From Azospirillum doebereinerae (GTDB lineage: Bacteria; Pseudomonadota; Alphaproteobacteria; Azospirillales; Azospirillaceae), in the NCBI RefSeq assembly GCF_003989665.1, contig NZ_RZIJ01000005.1, forward strand, positions 1 through 64,000: DNA of 64,000 nt, written 5' to 3'. The translations under genes and the position numbers were made by a program. A model generated the notes under the pieces. That model did no database searches and was not told the DNA's origin. It saw only the letters and a program-made list of their open reading frames with translations. Shown here in pieces: positions 48,820 to 61,351 of the stretch. Each line of letters starts with the position of its first letter. Positions within the stretch are counted from its first letter, which is position 1.

Positions 48820-49272
48820 TCAGGCGACGCCGGTGGATCCGAAGCCGCCGGCCCCGCGCGCGGTCTCGTCGAGATCCGCGACCTCGACCAGTTCGGCCTG
48901 GGGGGCCTGGGCGATCACCGCCTGGGCGATGCGGTCGCCGCGCGCGATGGCGAAGGGCTCCTCGCCGAGGTTGACCAGGCAGACGGCGACCGGGCCACGG
49001 TAATCGCAATCGACGGTGCCCGGGGTGTTCAACACGGTGACCCCGTTCTTCACCGCGAGGCCGGAGCGCGGGCGGACCTGCATCTCCCAGCCTTCCGGCA
49101 GGCCGACGGCGAAGCCGGTCGGCACCAGCGCCCGCTTGCCCGGCGCCAGCACCAGCGTCTCGCCGGCCGGAACGGCGGCGCGCAGGTCGAAGCCGGCGGC
49201 CCCGGCGGTGGCGTAGGACGGCAGGGCCAAGTCGTCGTTGCCGGGCAGGCGCAGGAATTTGACGGTGGGCAT
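48820..49272 (-). CDS. dut: dUTP diphosphatase
   Basis: 150 residues, normal for trimeric dUTPase. Motifs: [29 protein letters not shown] (uridine pocket), [18 protein letters not shown], and the C-terminal glycine-rich arm [11 protein letters not shown]. It hydrolyses dUTP to dUMP. CAGGAG precedes the ATG. It follows coaBC on the same strand after a dispersed repeat, a very common arrangement in alphaproteobacteria. Confidence 0.96.
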   Translation of the reverse strand: MPTVKFLRLPGNDDLALPSYATAGAAGFDLRAAVPAGETLVLAPGKRALVPTGFAVGLPEGWEMQVRPRSGLAVKNGVTVLNTPGTVDCDYRGPVAVCLVNLGEEPFAIARGDRIAQAVIAQAPQAELVEVADLDETARGAGGFGSTGVA

Positions 49273-49310
49273 GGGGAACTCCTGGGGTGGGTGTCTTTGT
49301 GGGTGCGATG

Positions 49311-49421
49311 GCCCCCTCCCTAACCCTCCCCCGCCTGCGCGGGAGAGGGAACTCCGCCGAACGCCGGCAAAGGTCCGGCCCCCTCTCCCGCTGACAAGCG
49401 GGGGAGGGATGGGGAGGGGGC
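49311..49421. repeat. dispersed C/G-rich inverted repeat, long copy (family A)
   Basis: About 110 bp between coaBC and dut, in opposite orientation to the copy at 19139. The two hairpin blocks and the spacer (AACTCCGCCGAACGCCGGCA) correspond to the reverse complement of that copy with scattered changes. Confidence 0.85.
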
Positions 49422-49432
49422 ACGGGCGCGGA

Positions 49433-50671
49433 CTACACCGTCTGGAAATGCGCGGCGACCGCCTCGGCCAGCCGGGCGGCGACGGCGTCCTTGCCCATGG
49501 TCGGCCAGGACTCGACGCCGCTTTCGCGGATGAGGTGGACGGTGTTGTCGGCGCCGCCGAAGGTGGTGGTGCCGAGCGACACGTCGTTGGCGACGATCCA
49601 GTCGCAGCCCTTGCGGGCGCGCTTGGCGGTGGCGGTGGCCACCACGTCGCCGGTCTCCGCCGCGAAGCCGACGACCAGCGCCGGGCGGCGTTCGCCGGCC
49701 TTGGACAGGGTGGCGAGGATGTCCGGGTTCTCGGCCAGCGCCAGGGCCGGCGGGCCGCCGCCGTCCTTCTTCAGCTTGCGGTCCGACGCCCCGGCGACGC
49801 GCCAGTCGGCGACCGCCGCCGCGCAGACCGCCACGTCGGCGGGCAGCGCCGCCTCGCAGGCCGCCAGCATCTCGCGCGCCGTCTCGATGGGCACCACGGC
49901 GCAGCCGGGCGGGTCGGGCAGGCGGGTCGGACCGCTGACCAGCGTCACGGCGGCGCCGAGCCGGGCCAGCGCCCCGGCGATGGCGTGGCCCTGTTTTCCC
50001 GAGGAGCGGTTGGCGATGTAGCGCACCGGGTCGATCGGCTCGTGGGTCGGGCCGCTGGTGACGAGCGCGCGGCGGCCGGCCAGCGGCTTGTGCGCGGCGT
50101 CCGCGAAATGCGCGGCGATGGCGTCGACGATCTCCATGGGCTCGGACATCCGGCCGGGACCGTACTCGTTGCAGGCCATGACGCCCTCGTTGGGACCGAC
50201 GCGCCGCACGCCGCGCCGCTCCAGGAGAGCCATGTTCGCCTGCGTCGCCGGGTGCTGCCACATCCGCACGTTCATCGCGGGCGCCACCAGCACCGGCTTG
50301 TCGGTCGCCAGCAGCACGGTGGCGGCCAGATCGTCGGCCATGCCCGCCGCCATCCGCGCCAGCAGGTCGGCGGTCGCCGGCGCCACGACGACGAGATCCG
50401 CCGCGCGGGACAGCTGGATGTGCCCCATCTCCGATTCGTCGGTCAGCGACCACAGATCCTGGTAGACGGTGTGCTCGGTCAGCGCCTGCACCGACAGCGG
50501 CGTGACGAAGCGCCCGCCAGCGTTGGTCAGCACCGCGCGCACCGTCACGCCGCGCTCGCGCAGGCGGCGGATCAGGTCCAGGCTCTTGTAGGCCGCGATG
50601 CCGCCCGCGATCACGAGCAGCACCCGCTTGCCGGACAGAATGGCGTGATCGGTCATGGCGTGATCGGTCAA
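49433..50671 (-). CDS. coaBC: bifunctional phosphopantothenoylcysteine decarboxylase/synthetase
   Basis: 412 residues. The N-terminal CoaC part binds FMN ([20 protein letters not shown], then APAMNVRMW and the active-site-associated [10 protein letters not shown]). The C-terminal CoaB part has [31 protein letters not shown] and [10 protein letters not shown]. It makes 4'-phosphopantetheine for CoA. The N-terminus contains a 15-bp direct duplication that puts TTG at 50671 and ATG at 50656. TTG is used because GGGAGG lies about 6 nt before it; the ATG has no ribosome binding site at the right spacing. Confidence 0.93.
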   Translation of the reverse strand: MTDHAMTDHAILSGKRVLLVIAGGIAAYKSLDLIRRLRERGVTVRAVLTNAGGRFVTPLSVQALTEHTVYQDLWSLTDESEMGHIQLSRAADLVVVAPATADLLARMAAGMADDLAATVLLATDKPVLVAPAMNVRMWQHPATQANMALLERRGVRRVGPNEGVMACNEYGPGRMSEPMEIVDAIAAHFADAAHKPLAGRRALVTSGPTHEPIDPVRYIANRSSGKQGHAIAGALARLGAAVTLVSGPTRLPDPPGCAVVPIETAREMLAACEAALPADVAVCAAAVADWRVAGASDRKLKKDGGGPPALALAENPDILATLSKAGERRPALVVGFAAETGDVVATATAKRARKGCDWIVANDVSLGTTTFGGADNTVHLIRESGVESWPTMGKDAVAARLAEAVAAHFQTV

Positions 50672-50767
50672 GGCCGCCTCCCTCGCGCGCGGTTAGGACA
50701 GCGGAAAACCCGCCCGGCTGCTGATAGTCCATCGCGTCGGCCGCGACAAGCGCGGGTTCCGGGGGCA

Positions 50768-50801
50768 CCCTTCGCGCAATTTTGCTTCGCGAAGGGTTTT
50801 T
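50768..50801 (+). terminator. intrinsic terminator in the leader of the NtrC-type gene
   Basis: CCCTTCGCG (50768-50776) and CGCGAAGGG (50788-50796) with an 11-nt loop and then TTTTT. Its orientation is plus, but the only gene on the left, coaBC, runs the other way. It could attenuate the downstream gene or end a small RNA. Confidence 0.85.
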
Positions 50802-50912
50802 GTCTGTTTCAAGACATACTGCTGTTTGTACGGGGTGGGATTCCGGGGCGGATCTGGTAGACATGGGACAGCCACCGCTCCCGCCACCTTCCTCTTGCGT
50901 GCCCCACCCAGC

Positions 50913-52343
<1,431 letters not shown>

Positions 52344-52582
52344 CTGGAGTTCGCGGCGCTTCGGCAAAAACGCGCGAAGATCACCGGAAACACCGCCGAA
52401 TGAACCGCCGTCGCGATCGGGGTATTTCCTAAGACGAAAGCGTCGTCGATCGTCCTATGCCGTGAGATGGAATTGCCCGCAACCGCAGCCTGCGGCTAGC
52501 TTCCCCGCACATCGTCTTGGTTCCGCCTGCCCGACGCGTGGTTTGCCGGCGGTCAGCGATCGATCATCCAGGGGAGAAGCCC

Positions 52583-52792
52583 ATGACCAGCGGCACCGTC
52601 AAATGGTTCAACACCACCAAGGGCTACGGATTCATCGCCCCGGAGGCGGGGGCGAAGGACATCTTCGTCCACATCACCGCCGTCCAGCGGTCCGGCCTGC
52701 ACGCCCTGGCGGAAGGCCAGCGGGTCGAGTTCGAGGTGGCGCGCGGCGACAACGGCAAGGATTCGGCGGTCAACATCAGCGTCGTCGAGTGA
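52583..52792 (+). CDS. CspA-family cold-shock protein
   Basis: 69 residues. Both RNA-binding motifs are present: KGYGFI (RNP1) and DIFVH (RNP2), within the usual GTVKWFNTTKGYGF start. It is an RNA chaperone. AGGGGAGAAG lies before the ATG. The 239-bp upstream gap has no other gene and is long enough to hold a cold-shock-type 5' leader, although I did not find a clear cold box. Confidence 0.93.
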   Translation: MTSGTVKWFNTTKGYGFIAPEAGAKDIFVHITAVQRSGLHALAEGQRVEFEVARGDNGKDSAVNISVVE

Positions 52793-52819
52793 GGTAAGCG
52801 TTCTTTTGCCGGCCCGCCC

Positions 52820-53647
52820 TCAGCCGAGGCGGCCGGCGGCGCGGTAGGCGGCGATGGCCTCGCCCGCCAAGCGGGGAATGTCGCCGCGCAGCGCCTCCAC
52901 CTCGGCCGCCGCGCCGTCCCGGCAGGCCATTTCCAGGGCACGGGCGGCGACGCACAGCGCCTGGGCGCCGAAGGTGCCGGCCGTGCTCTTCAGCGTGTGC
53001 GCCTCGCGCGTCAGGGCGGCGAGGTCGGCCTGACCGGCGATCCGCGCCACCCGCTCCAGCGTTTCGTCGACGAACTGGCGCAGCACCTCCGCCAGCAGGT
53101 CGGCGCCCAGATCCCGCTCCAACTGGGGCAGGACCTCGCGGTCCAGGACGCCGTCCTCCACCACGGCCGCGTCCGGCGCGCTGGACGCGGCCGACACCCC
53201 CGCCGGCCCGTCCGCCGGCCGCAGCCAGCGCGCCACCGTGTCGAGCAGCTGGGCGCGGTCGATCGGCTTGGCGACGTGGTCGTTCATCCCGGCCTCCAGG
53301 CAGCGGGCGCGGTCGTCGTCGCCGGTGTCGGCGGTCATCGCCACCACCGGCACGAGCCCCGCCGCGCCCGGCAGGCCGCGCAGCAGCCGGGTGGCGGTCA
53401 GCCCGTCCATCTCCGGCATCGACACGTCCATCAGGATCAGGTCGAAGCCGCCGGCCTGGGCCGCCATCACCGCCTCCAGCCCGTTGTTCGCCGTCTCGGT
53501 GCGGTAGCCGGCCTGGGCCAGCACGGCGGCAACGATCATCTGGTTCAACGGGCTGTCCTCCACCACCAGGACAAGGCGGGACTCGGGCGGCTCGGGGGGC
53601 GACTCGGGGGCCGGCTCCGGGGCCACGGGGCGGTCGGGCGAAGACAT
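52820..53647 (-). CDS. receiver-Hpt phosphorelay protein
   Basis: 275 residues. After a Pro/Glu-rich N-terminus, the receiver (about 30-150) has [13 protein letters not shown], the phospho-Asp in [13 protein letters not shown], the Thr in AMTADT and Lys in AKPID. The Hpt domain (about 185-275) has the active His in [15 protein letters not shown]. There is no kinase domain, so phosphate must come from another protein. It is divergent from trpB. Confidence 0.88.
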   Translation of the reverse strand: MSSPDRPVAPEPAPESPPEPPESRLVLVVEDSPLNQMIVAAVLAQAGYRTETANNGLEAVMAAQAGGFDLILMDVSMPEMDGLTATRLLRGLPGAAGLVPVVAMTADTGDDDRARCLEAGMNDHVAKPIDRAQLLDTVARWLRPADGPAGVSAASSAPDAAVVEDGVLDREVLPQLERDLGADLLAEVLRQFVDETLERVARIAGQADLAALTREAHTLKSTAGTFGAQALCVAARALEMACRDGAAAEVEALRGDIPRLAGEAIAAYRAAGRLG

Positions 53648-53828
53648 GGGGCGGGTTTCCCGGAGGACGTGCGAGGACCGCACCACTCTAGGCAGGCCGG
53701 GGCAAGGCGGCAATGGCGGCGGGCCATTTCCAGGACCCGTACGGTCGGACGCTTCAAATCGCCGCGTTCCACCGTTATGGTGGCGCCTTTGACGGCGCGT
53801 CACCCTCGCTTCAGGCGGTTCGCAGACG

Positions 53829-55042
<1,214 letters not shown>

Positions 55043-55046
<4 letters not shown>

Positions 55047-55912
55047 GTGCCGACCTCATCGCCGATCGCACGGTCGATCCCATCGCCGACGGCCGCATCG
55101 CCCGCCGCTTCGCCGCGCTGAAGGCGGAGGGCCGCGCCGGCCTGATCGCCTTCGTCACGGCCGGTGACCCCGACGCCACGACCTGCCAGGCCCTGCTCGA
55201 CGGGCTGCCGGGGGCGGGCGCCGACCTGATCGAGCTGGGCGTGCCCTTCACCGACCCGATGGCCGACGGCCCGGCGATCCAGGCCTCCTCCCTGCGGGCG
55301 CTGGCCGGCGGCATGACGGTGCGCAAGACGCTGGAGCTGGTGCGGACCTTCCGCGCCAAGGACTCCGACACCCCGATCATCCTGATGGGCTATTTCAACC
55401 CCATCGACAGCTACGGGGTGGACCGCTTCCTGGCCGACGGCAAGGAGGCCGGGGTGGACGGCCTGATCATCGTCGACCTGCCGCCCGAGGAGGATGACGA
55501 GCTGTGCATTCCGGCGCTGAAGGCCGGGGTCAGCTTCGTTCGCCTGACGACGCCGACCACCGACGACCGGCGCCTGCCGGCGGTGCTGACCAACACGTCC
55601 GGCTTCATCTACTACGTGTCGATCGCCGGCATCACCGGCACCGCCAGCGCCGCCAACACCGCCATCGACGCGGCGGTGGAGCGGCTGAAGCGCCACACCG
55701 CCCTGCCGGTCGCGGTCGGCTTCGGCATCCGCACGCCCGAACAGGCGGCCGACGTCGCCCGCGTCGCCGACGCGGCGGTGGTCGGCTCGGCCATCGTGAC
55801 CCGTCTGGCCGATGGGCTGGACGAAGGCGGCAAGGCGCGGCCCGGCGCGGTCGAGGACGTGCTGGGCTTCGTCCGCACGCTGGCCGAGGGCGTGCGCGGG
55901 GCGCGGGCCTAG
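55043..55912 (+). CDS. trpA: tryptophan synthase alpha chain
   Basis: 289 residues. The catalytic Glu is in [20 protein letters not shown], followed by [15 protein letters not shown] and a C-terminal [19 protein letters not shown]. It releases indole from indole-glycerol phosphate. The start is GTG overlapping the trpB stop, and the pair is translationally coupled. A hairpin follows its stop. Confidence 0.96.
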
Positions 55913-55923
55913 GCAAACACGCG

Positions 55924-55966
55924 AACCGTCCGGCCCCAACCGCGCGCCGATTCGGGCCGGACGGTT
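55924..55966 (+). terminator. hairpin after trpA
   Basis: AACCGTCCGGCCC (55924-55936) and GGGCCGGACGGTT (55954-55966) form a perfect 13-bp stem with a 17-nt loop. Only a short T run follows, so it may be a partial terminator between trpA and accD. Confidence 0.65.
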
Positions 55967-56099
55967 TACAAGCGCCTCAAAGAGCATTACGACACCCGCA
56001 AACACGATCGCTCACGGCGACCCGATCCGACCGAATGCTGGATGCGGCGGGGCTTGCCAACGCGCTTCCGCGCATCGCCGTGCCGTTGAAAGGCGTTCC

Positions 56100-57035
56100 A
56101 TGAACTGGCTCACCAACTACGTCCGTCCGAAGATCCGCGCGCTCTACGCCCGCAAGGAAGTCCCCGACAACCTCTGGCACAAATGCCCGAGCTGCGAGGC
56201 GATGCTGTTCCACCGCGAGCTGGAAGAGAACCTGCACGTCTGCCAGCACTGCGGCTTCCACATGCGGCTCGACCCGATCAAGCGGCTCGAGTCGATCTTT
56301 GACGACGGCGCCTACGAGGGCGTCGAGCTGCCGAAATCGGTCGCCGACCCGCTGAAGTTCCGCGATCAGAAGCGCTACACCGACCGCCTGAAGGAGGCGC
56401 AGACCAAGACCGGCCGCACCGACGCCATCGTCGTCGGCGATGGCCGGATCGGCGGGCTGCCGGCCGTGGTCGCCGCCTTCGACTTCGGCTTCATGGGCGG
56501 GTCGATGGGCATCGCCGTCGGCGAGGGGCTGCTGACCGCCGCCAAGCTGGCCGTCGCGAAGAACGCGCCGCTGATCGTCGTCCCGGCCTCGGGCGGGGCG
56601 CGCATGCAGGAGGGCATCCTGTCCCTGATGCAGATGCCGCGCACCACCATCGCGGTGGAGATGGTCAAGGAGGCCGGGCTTCCCTACATCGTCGTGCTGA
56701 CCGACCCGACCACCGGCGGCGTCACCGCCTCCTTCGCGATGCTGGGCGACGTCCACATCGCCGAGAAGGGCGCGCAGATCGGCTTCGCCGGCGCCCGCGT
56801 GATCGAGAGCACGATCCGCGAGACCCTGCCGGAAGGCTTCCAGCGCTCCGAATACCTGCTGGAGCACGGCATGGTCGACATGGTGGTCCACCGCCGCGAC
56901 CTGCGCGGCACGCTGACCCGCGTCATCGACCTGCTGACCCAGCCGACTCGGGGCCAGCCCGAGCCCGACGACCTCGACCTGTCCGCCGTCCCGGTGGCCG
57001 AGGTGGAGACCGTCGCCCAGCCCGGTCCCGTCTGA
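56100..57035 (+). CDS. accD: acetyl-CoA carboxylase carboxyltransferase beta subunit
   Basis: 311 residues. An N-terminal zinc ribbon has CPSC and CQHC, and the carboxyltransferase core has [30 protein letters not shown] and [17 protein letters not shown]. With AccA it makes malonyl-CoA. The ATG at 56100 begins the usual [11 protein letters not shown]. It lies in the conserved order trpBA-accD-folC. Confidence 0.96.
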   Translation: MNWLTNYVRPKIRALYARKEVPDNLWHKCPSCEAMLFHRELEENLHVCQHCGFHMRLDPIKRLESIFDDGAYEGVELPKSVADPLKFRDQKRYTDRLKEAQTKTGRTDAIVVGDGRIGGLPAVVAAFDFGFMGGSMGIAVGEGLLTAAKLAVAKNAPLIVVPASGGARMQEGILSLMQMPRTTIAVEMVKEAGLPYIVVLTDPTTGGVTASFAMLGDVHIAEKGAQIGFAGARVIESTIRETLPEGFQRSEYLLEHGMVDMVVHRRDLRGTLTRVIDLLTQPTRGQPEPDDLDLSAVPVAEVETVAQPGPV

Positions 57036-57069
57036 TCCCCCAAGCCGTCCGACACCCCGAGCCGAAGCG

Positions 57070-58398
57070 ATGGCGCGCATGACCGACCCGACGACCGCCC
57101 CCGTCCGTTCCGACCCCGTGCTGGAGCGGTTGAAGGGCCTTCATCCCAAGGTCATCGACCTGTCGCTCGACCGGGTCCACCGGCTGCTGGCGGCGCTCGG
57201 CCATCCGGAGCGGCGCCTGCCGCCGGTGGTCCACGTCGCCGGCACCAACGGCAAGGGCTCGACCGTCGCCTTCCTGCGCGCGTTCCTGGAGGCGGCGGGG
57301 CACCGGGTGCACGTCTACACCTCGCCGCATCTGGTGCGGTTCCACGAGCGCATCCGGCTGGCCGGGCGGCTGATCGACGACGACCATCTGGCGGCCCTGC
57401 TGGAGGAATGCGAGGCCGCCAACGCCGGCGGCCCGATCACCTTCTTCGAGGTGACGACGGTCGCCGCCTTCCTCGCCTTCTCGCGCGTGCCGGCCGACGT
57501 CGTGCTGCTGGAGACGGGCTTGGGCGGGCGGCTGGACGCGACCAACGTGATCGACCGCCCGGCGGTCACCGCGATCACCCGCATCTCCTCCGACCACCGC
57601 CAGTTCCTCGGCGAGACGCTGACCGAGATCGCCGGCGAGAAGGCCGGCATCTTCAAGCCCGGCGTGCCCGTGGTGATGGCCGAGCAGCCCGCCGCCGAGG
57701 CGCTCAACGCGCTGACTTTGCGCGCCGCCGCCATCGGCGCGCCCATCCGGCCCTGGACCGCCACGCCGCAGCCCGGCGGCTTCCGCTTCGAGAGCGCCAA
57801 GCGCCGGCTCGACCTGCCGATGCCGGGATTGGCCGGCGCGCACCAGATCGGCAACGCCGGGCTGGCGCTGGCCTGCCTCGACCATCTGCCCCTGGCGGTG
57901 GACGAGGCGGCGATCCGCCGGGGGCTGACCTCGGTCGAATGGCCGGCGCGGCTGCAACGGCTGACGCGCGGGCCGCTGGCCGACGGCCTGCCCCCCGATT
58001 GGGAGCTGTGGCTGGACGGCGGGCACAACGATTCGGCGGGCGAGGTTCTGGCCCGGCAGGCGGTGGACTGGTCCGCCGCCGACGCCGACAGGGATGGCGA
58101 GCGTCCGCTGCTGCTGATCTACGGCATGCTGGCCAGCAAGGACCCTTACGAGTTCCTGGCCCCGCTGGCGCCCTTCGCCCACGCCCTGCGCAGCGTGGCG
58201 ATTCCCGGCGAGGAAGCCTCCCTGACCGCCGAGGAATCGGCCGAGGCCGGGCGCACCTGCGGCATCCAGGACAGCGCCGCCACGCCAAGCGTGGCCGCCG
58301 CGCTGGCCGGGTTGACGCAAGTGCGGACGGGACCGGCCCGCGTGCTGATCTGCGGGTCGCTCTACCTCGCCGGTTCGGTGCTGGCGGAGAACGGTTGA
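57070..58398 (+). CDS. folC: folylpolyglutamate/dihydrofolate synthase
   Basis: 442 residues. The P-loop is VAGTNGKGSTVAFL, followed by YTSPHLVRFHERI, LETGLGGRLDATN and EKAGIFKPGVPVV. It adds glutamate to folates, and probably to dihydropteroate as well. It follows accD with 34 bp between them and ends the operon. Confidence 0.96.
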   Translation: MARMTDPTTAPVRSDPVLERLKGLHPKVIDLSLDRVHRLLAALGHPERRLPPVVHVAGTNGKGSTVAFLRAFLEAAGHRVHVYTSPHLVRFHERIRLAGRLIDDDHLAALLEECEAANAGGPITFFEVTTVAAFLAFSRVPADVVLLETGLGGRLDATNVIDRPAVTAITRISSDHRQFLGETLTEIAGEKAGIFKPGVPVVMAEQPAAEALNALTLRAAAIGAPIRPWTATPQPGGFRFESAKRRLDLPMPGLAGAHQIGNAGLALACLDHLPLAVDEAAIRRGLTSVEWPARLQRLTRGPLADGLPPDWELWLDGGHNDSAGEVLARQAVDWSAADADRDGERPLLLIYGMLASKDPYEFLAPLAPFAHALRSVAIPGEEASLTAEESAEAGRTCGIQDSAATPSVAAALAGLTQVRTGPARVLICGSLYLAGSVLAENG

Positions 58399-58456
58399 GC
58401 GTTCCATCGACGGACGCTTGCCCCCGCCCCATCCAGTTCCATCGACCGATCGCCGC

Positions 58457-59326
58457 TTACTGCCGCGCCATCCCCGGTAGCTCCGCGAGCAGCGCCGCGC
58501 GCGCCGCCATGCCGCTCGGGGTGTCCGATGGGCGGTCGCCGATCTCCAGCCGGGCGAAGACGACGCGACCGCCGCTCCGCTCGGCCCAGCCCACGAACCA
58601 GCCCTGCGGGCGGCTGCGGTCGGGGGTGCCGTCGGCGTTGCGCCGCCAGCCGCTGCCGGTCTTGCCCCATACGGTCCAGCCATCCTCGGCGGAGAATTGC
58701 GGGAGGATCGCGGCGGTCATCTCCTGCGACCGCGCCGACACCGGAAGCTTGCGGTCGAGCATCCGCCGCAGGAACGCCACCTGCTCGTCCGGCGAGATCG
58801 CCAGCGACGACATCAGCCAGGACCGGGTCAGCCCGTCCTTCTTGCCGGGGTTGCCGGACAGGTCGCGGTTGCCGTAGCCGAGCCGGTTCACGTAATCCTG
58901 GAACCGCGCCATGCCGAGCCGCCGCGTCAGTTCCTGCGAGTACCAGACGATGGAATCGCGTTCCCAGATGGTCGGGTCGGTCGCCTGCCGCTCGCGCTCG
59001 CTGAGGGTCTGGTCGCGCGGGTGGTCCCACACCGGTTCGTGCGCGCCGGTCAGGATGCCGGCGTCGAAGCCCATCAGGGCCAGTGGGATCTTGAAGGTCG
59101 AGACGGGGGTGACGCGGTCGGCGCAGGGACCGTCGCGGAACAGCACCGCGCCCGTCGCCGCGTCGAGCACGACCGAGCAGACGATCCGCCCATCCGGCTG
59201 CTTGCCCGCCTGCTTGTCCGCCTGTTTAGCCGGGGTGGCCGCCAGCGCGCCGAAAGGGCCGCCCAGCGCGGCCGCGCCCAGCCCGATGCAAATTCCTTTT
59301 GTGAAGACCCGCCGATCGATCGCCAT
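58457..59326 (-). CDS. class D (OXA-type) beta-lactamase
   Basis: 289 residues. A Tat-like signal peptide (DRRVFTKGICIGLGAAALGG) precedes the enzyme. The class D motifs are present: S76-T-F-K79, S125-I-V127 followed by Trp, Y151-G-N153 and K222-T-G224. It should hydrolyse beta-lactams with a serine nucleophile. CGAGGAGG precedes the ATG. It is divergent from the AmpR-type gene, which probably controls it. This looks like an intrinsic chromosomal enzyme, since the surroundings show no mobility genes. Confidence 0.9.
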   Translation of the reverse strand: MAIDRRVFTKGICIGLGAAALGGPFGALAATPAKQADKQAGKQPDGRIVCSVVLDAATGAVLFRDGPCADRVTPVSTFKIPLALMGFDAGILTGAHEPVWDHPRDQTLSERERQATDPTIWERDSIVWYSQELTRRLGMARFQDYVNRLGYGNRDLSGNPGKKDGLTRSWLMSSLAISPDEQVAFLRRMLDRKLPVSARSQEMTAAILPQFSAEDGWTVWGKTGSGWRRNADGTPDRSRPQGWFVGWAERSGGRVVFARLEIGDRPSDTPSGMAARAALLAELPGMARQ

Positions 59327-59337
59327 GCCGTTCCTCC

Positions 59338-59389
59338 TCGTTTGTGGCTGGCGGCAGGAATACGGCGCTGGAAGACGCCTCACAAACGA
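59338..59389. promoter_or_regulatory. inverted repeat between the beta-lactamase and ampR-like genes
   Basis: TCGTTTGTG (59338-59346) and CACAAACGA (59381-59389) are perfectly complementary, separated by 34 bp, in the 118-bp divergent promoter region. A candidate operator of the AmpR-type regulator. Confidence 0.5.
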
Positions 59390-59444
59390 TGATACATCGG
59401 GCGAGTCCCTAGAAAAATTTGGGCATGAGGAGCCGTTCCCCGAG

Positions 59445-60332
59445 ATGGTCCGCACGCATCTGCCGCTGAACGCGCTGCGCGCCTTCGAGGCGTCGGCCCG
59501 CCACCAGAGCTTCACCAAGGCGGCCATCGAGCTGTGCGTGACCCAGGCGGCGGTCAGCCATCAGGTGAAGACGCTGGAGCAACGGCTGGGCGCGGTGCTG
59601 TTCCGCCGCCTGCCTCGCGGCCTCGCCCTGACCGACGAGGGGCTGGCGCTGCTGCCGGTGCTGCGCGAGTCCTTCGACCGCATCGGCGAGCTGCTCGACC
59701 GCTTCGAGACCGGCCATGTGCGCGAGGTGCTGACGGTGGGCGTGGTCGGGACCTTCGCGGTCGGCTGGCTGCTGCCCCGCCTGCGCGGCTTCACCGGGAC
59801 GCACCCCTTCATCGATCTGCGGCTGATGACCAACAACAACCGCGTCGACCTCGCCGCCGAGGGGCTGGACTGCGCGATCCGCTTCGGCGACGGGGCGTGG
59901 CATGGGATGGACGCCGACCCGCTGTTCGACGCCCCGCTGTCGCCGCTCTGCGCGCCGGAGATCGCCGCGCGGCTGTCCGAACCGGCCGACCTGCTGCGCG
60001 AAACGTTGCTGCGCTCCTACCGCTCCGACGAATGGCCGCGCTGGTTCGAGGCCGCCGGGTTGCCGGCGCCGCCGATCAAGGGGATCGTCTTCGATTCGTC
60101 CTGGATGATGGTGGAGACGGCGGTCCAGGGCGACGGCGTCGCGCTGGCGCCGCCCCTGATGTTCGCCCGCCATCTGGAGGCCGGCCGCATCCGCCGGCCC
60201 TTCGCCGCCGAGGTGCGGCTGGGCGGCTACTGGCTGACCTGGCTGAAATCCAGGCCGCTCACCGGCGCTATGCGCGCCTTCCGCACGTGGCTCCGCGTGG
60301 AAGGCGAGCGACCGCTCAGCGGTACTCCTTGA
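59445..60332 (+). CDS. ampR: AmpR-type LysR regulator
   Basis: 295 residues. The N-terminus THLPLNALRAFEASARHQSF and TQAAVSHQVKTLEQRLG matches AmpR closely, and so do VGTFAVGWLLPRLRGF, NNNRVDLAAEGLD and RSYRSDEWPRWFEAAGLP further on. AmpR senses muropeptides from cell-wall recycling and induces a divergent beta-lactamase gene, here a class D enzyme instead of the classical class C. The ATG at 59445 follows AGGAG by about 12 nt. Its 3' end overlaps the pip gene by 17 bp. Confidence 0.88.
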   Translation: MVRTHLPLNALRAFEASARHQSFTKAAIELCVTQAAVSHQVKTLEQRLGAVLFRRLPRGLALTDEGLALLPVLRESFDRIGELLDRFETGHVREVLTVGVVGTFAVGWLLPRLRGFTGTHPFIDLRLMTNNNRVDLAAEGLDCAIRFGDGAWHGMDADPLFDAPLSPLCAPEIAARLSEPADLLRETLLRSYRSDEWPRWFEAAGLPAPPIKGIVFDSSWMMVETAVQGDGVALAPPLMFARHLEAGRIRRPFAAEVRLGGYWLTWLKSRPLTGAMRAFRTWLRVEGERPLSGTP

Positions 60333-61266
60333 AGCGCTCCGTCGCCTGGACCAGGGCGGCGCGGATGCCCGGCTCCATCGCCGAATGGCCGGCATCGGGA
60401 ACGATGCGGTAATCGGCCTCCGGCCACGCCCGGTGCAGCTCGTCGGCCGAGACCGGCGGGCACACCACGTCGTAGCGCCCCTGCACGATGGCGCCCGGCA
60501 GGTGGCGGATGCGGTGGACGTCGCGCAGCAGCTTGTCCTCCGGCTCGAAGCGGTTGGAGCGGAAGTAATGCGCCTCGATCCGCGCCAGCCCCAGCGCGTG
60601 GGTGTCCTCGCCGCTGGCCGCGATCAGCTCGGGCGAGGGCAGCAGGGACGAGCAGCTTCCCTCGTAGACGCTCCACACCCGCGCCGCCGCCATGCGGACG
60701 AAGCGGTCGGGCGAGTCGAGCCGCTTCCAATAGGCTTCCAGCAGATCGCCGCGCTCGTCCTCCGGGATGTGGGCGGCGAAGGCGCTCCATGCCTCGGGGA
60801 ACAGCACGCGCATCGAATAGAGGAACCAGTCGATCTCGCTCTTCCGCATCAGGAAGATGCCGCGCAGGATCAGCCCCAGGCAGCGCTCCGGGTGGGTCTG
60901 GGCGTAGGCCAGCGCCAGGGTCGAGCCCCAGGAACCGCCGAACAGGTGCCAGCGCTCGATCCCCAGATGGCGGCGCAGGGTCTCGATGTCCTCGACCAGC
61001 CGTTCGGTGGTGTTCTCGCGCGTTTCGCCCAGCGGGGTGGAGCGGCCGGCGCCGCGCTGGTCCATCACGACGATGCGGTAATGGGCGGGATCGAAGAAGC
61101 GGCGGTGCGTCGGCGAGGCGCCGGCCCCAGGCCCCCCGTGCAGGAACATCACCGGCACCCCGCGCGGGTTGCCCGCCTGCTCCCAATAGACCGTGTGGAT
61201 CCCGTCCACGGCGATGGTGCCGCTCTGGTAGGGATCGATGGGCGGATAGAATTCGCTGCGGGGCAT
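60316..61266 (-). CDS. pip: proline iminopeptidase
   Basis: 316 residues, alpha/beta hydrolase of peptidase family S33. The oxyanion region FLHGGPGAG, DQRGAGRS, the nucleophile in LFGGSWGSTLALAYA, Asp in GRYDVVCP and His in DAGHSAMEP are present. It removes N-terminal proline from peptides. ATG 61266 starts the family-typical EFYPPIDPYQSG. It is convergent with ampR, overlapping by 17 bp. Confidence 0.93.
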   Translation of the reverse strand: MPRSEFYPPIDPYQSGTIAVDGIHTVYWEQAGNPRGVPVMFLHGGPGAGASPTHRRFFDPAHYRIVVMDQRGAGRSTPLGETRENTTERLVEDIETLRRHLGIERWHLFGGSWGSTLALAYAQTHPERCLGLILRGIFLMRKSEIDWFLYSMRVLFPEAWSAFAAHIPEDERGDLLEAYWKRLDSPDRFVRMAAARVWSVYEGSCSSLLPSPELIAASGEDTHALGLARIEAHYFRSNRFEPEDKLLRDVHRIRHLPGAIVQGRYDVVCPPVSADELHRAWPEADYRIVPDAGHSAMEPGIRAALVQATERFKEYR

Positions 61267-61351
61267 GGCCGTCGGTCCTGTGGTGCGGTGGCGAAGTGTA
61301 AGGGAGCGGTGCCACGTTGCGCCAGAGTGGAAAGACCCCATTCAACGACGT

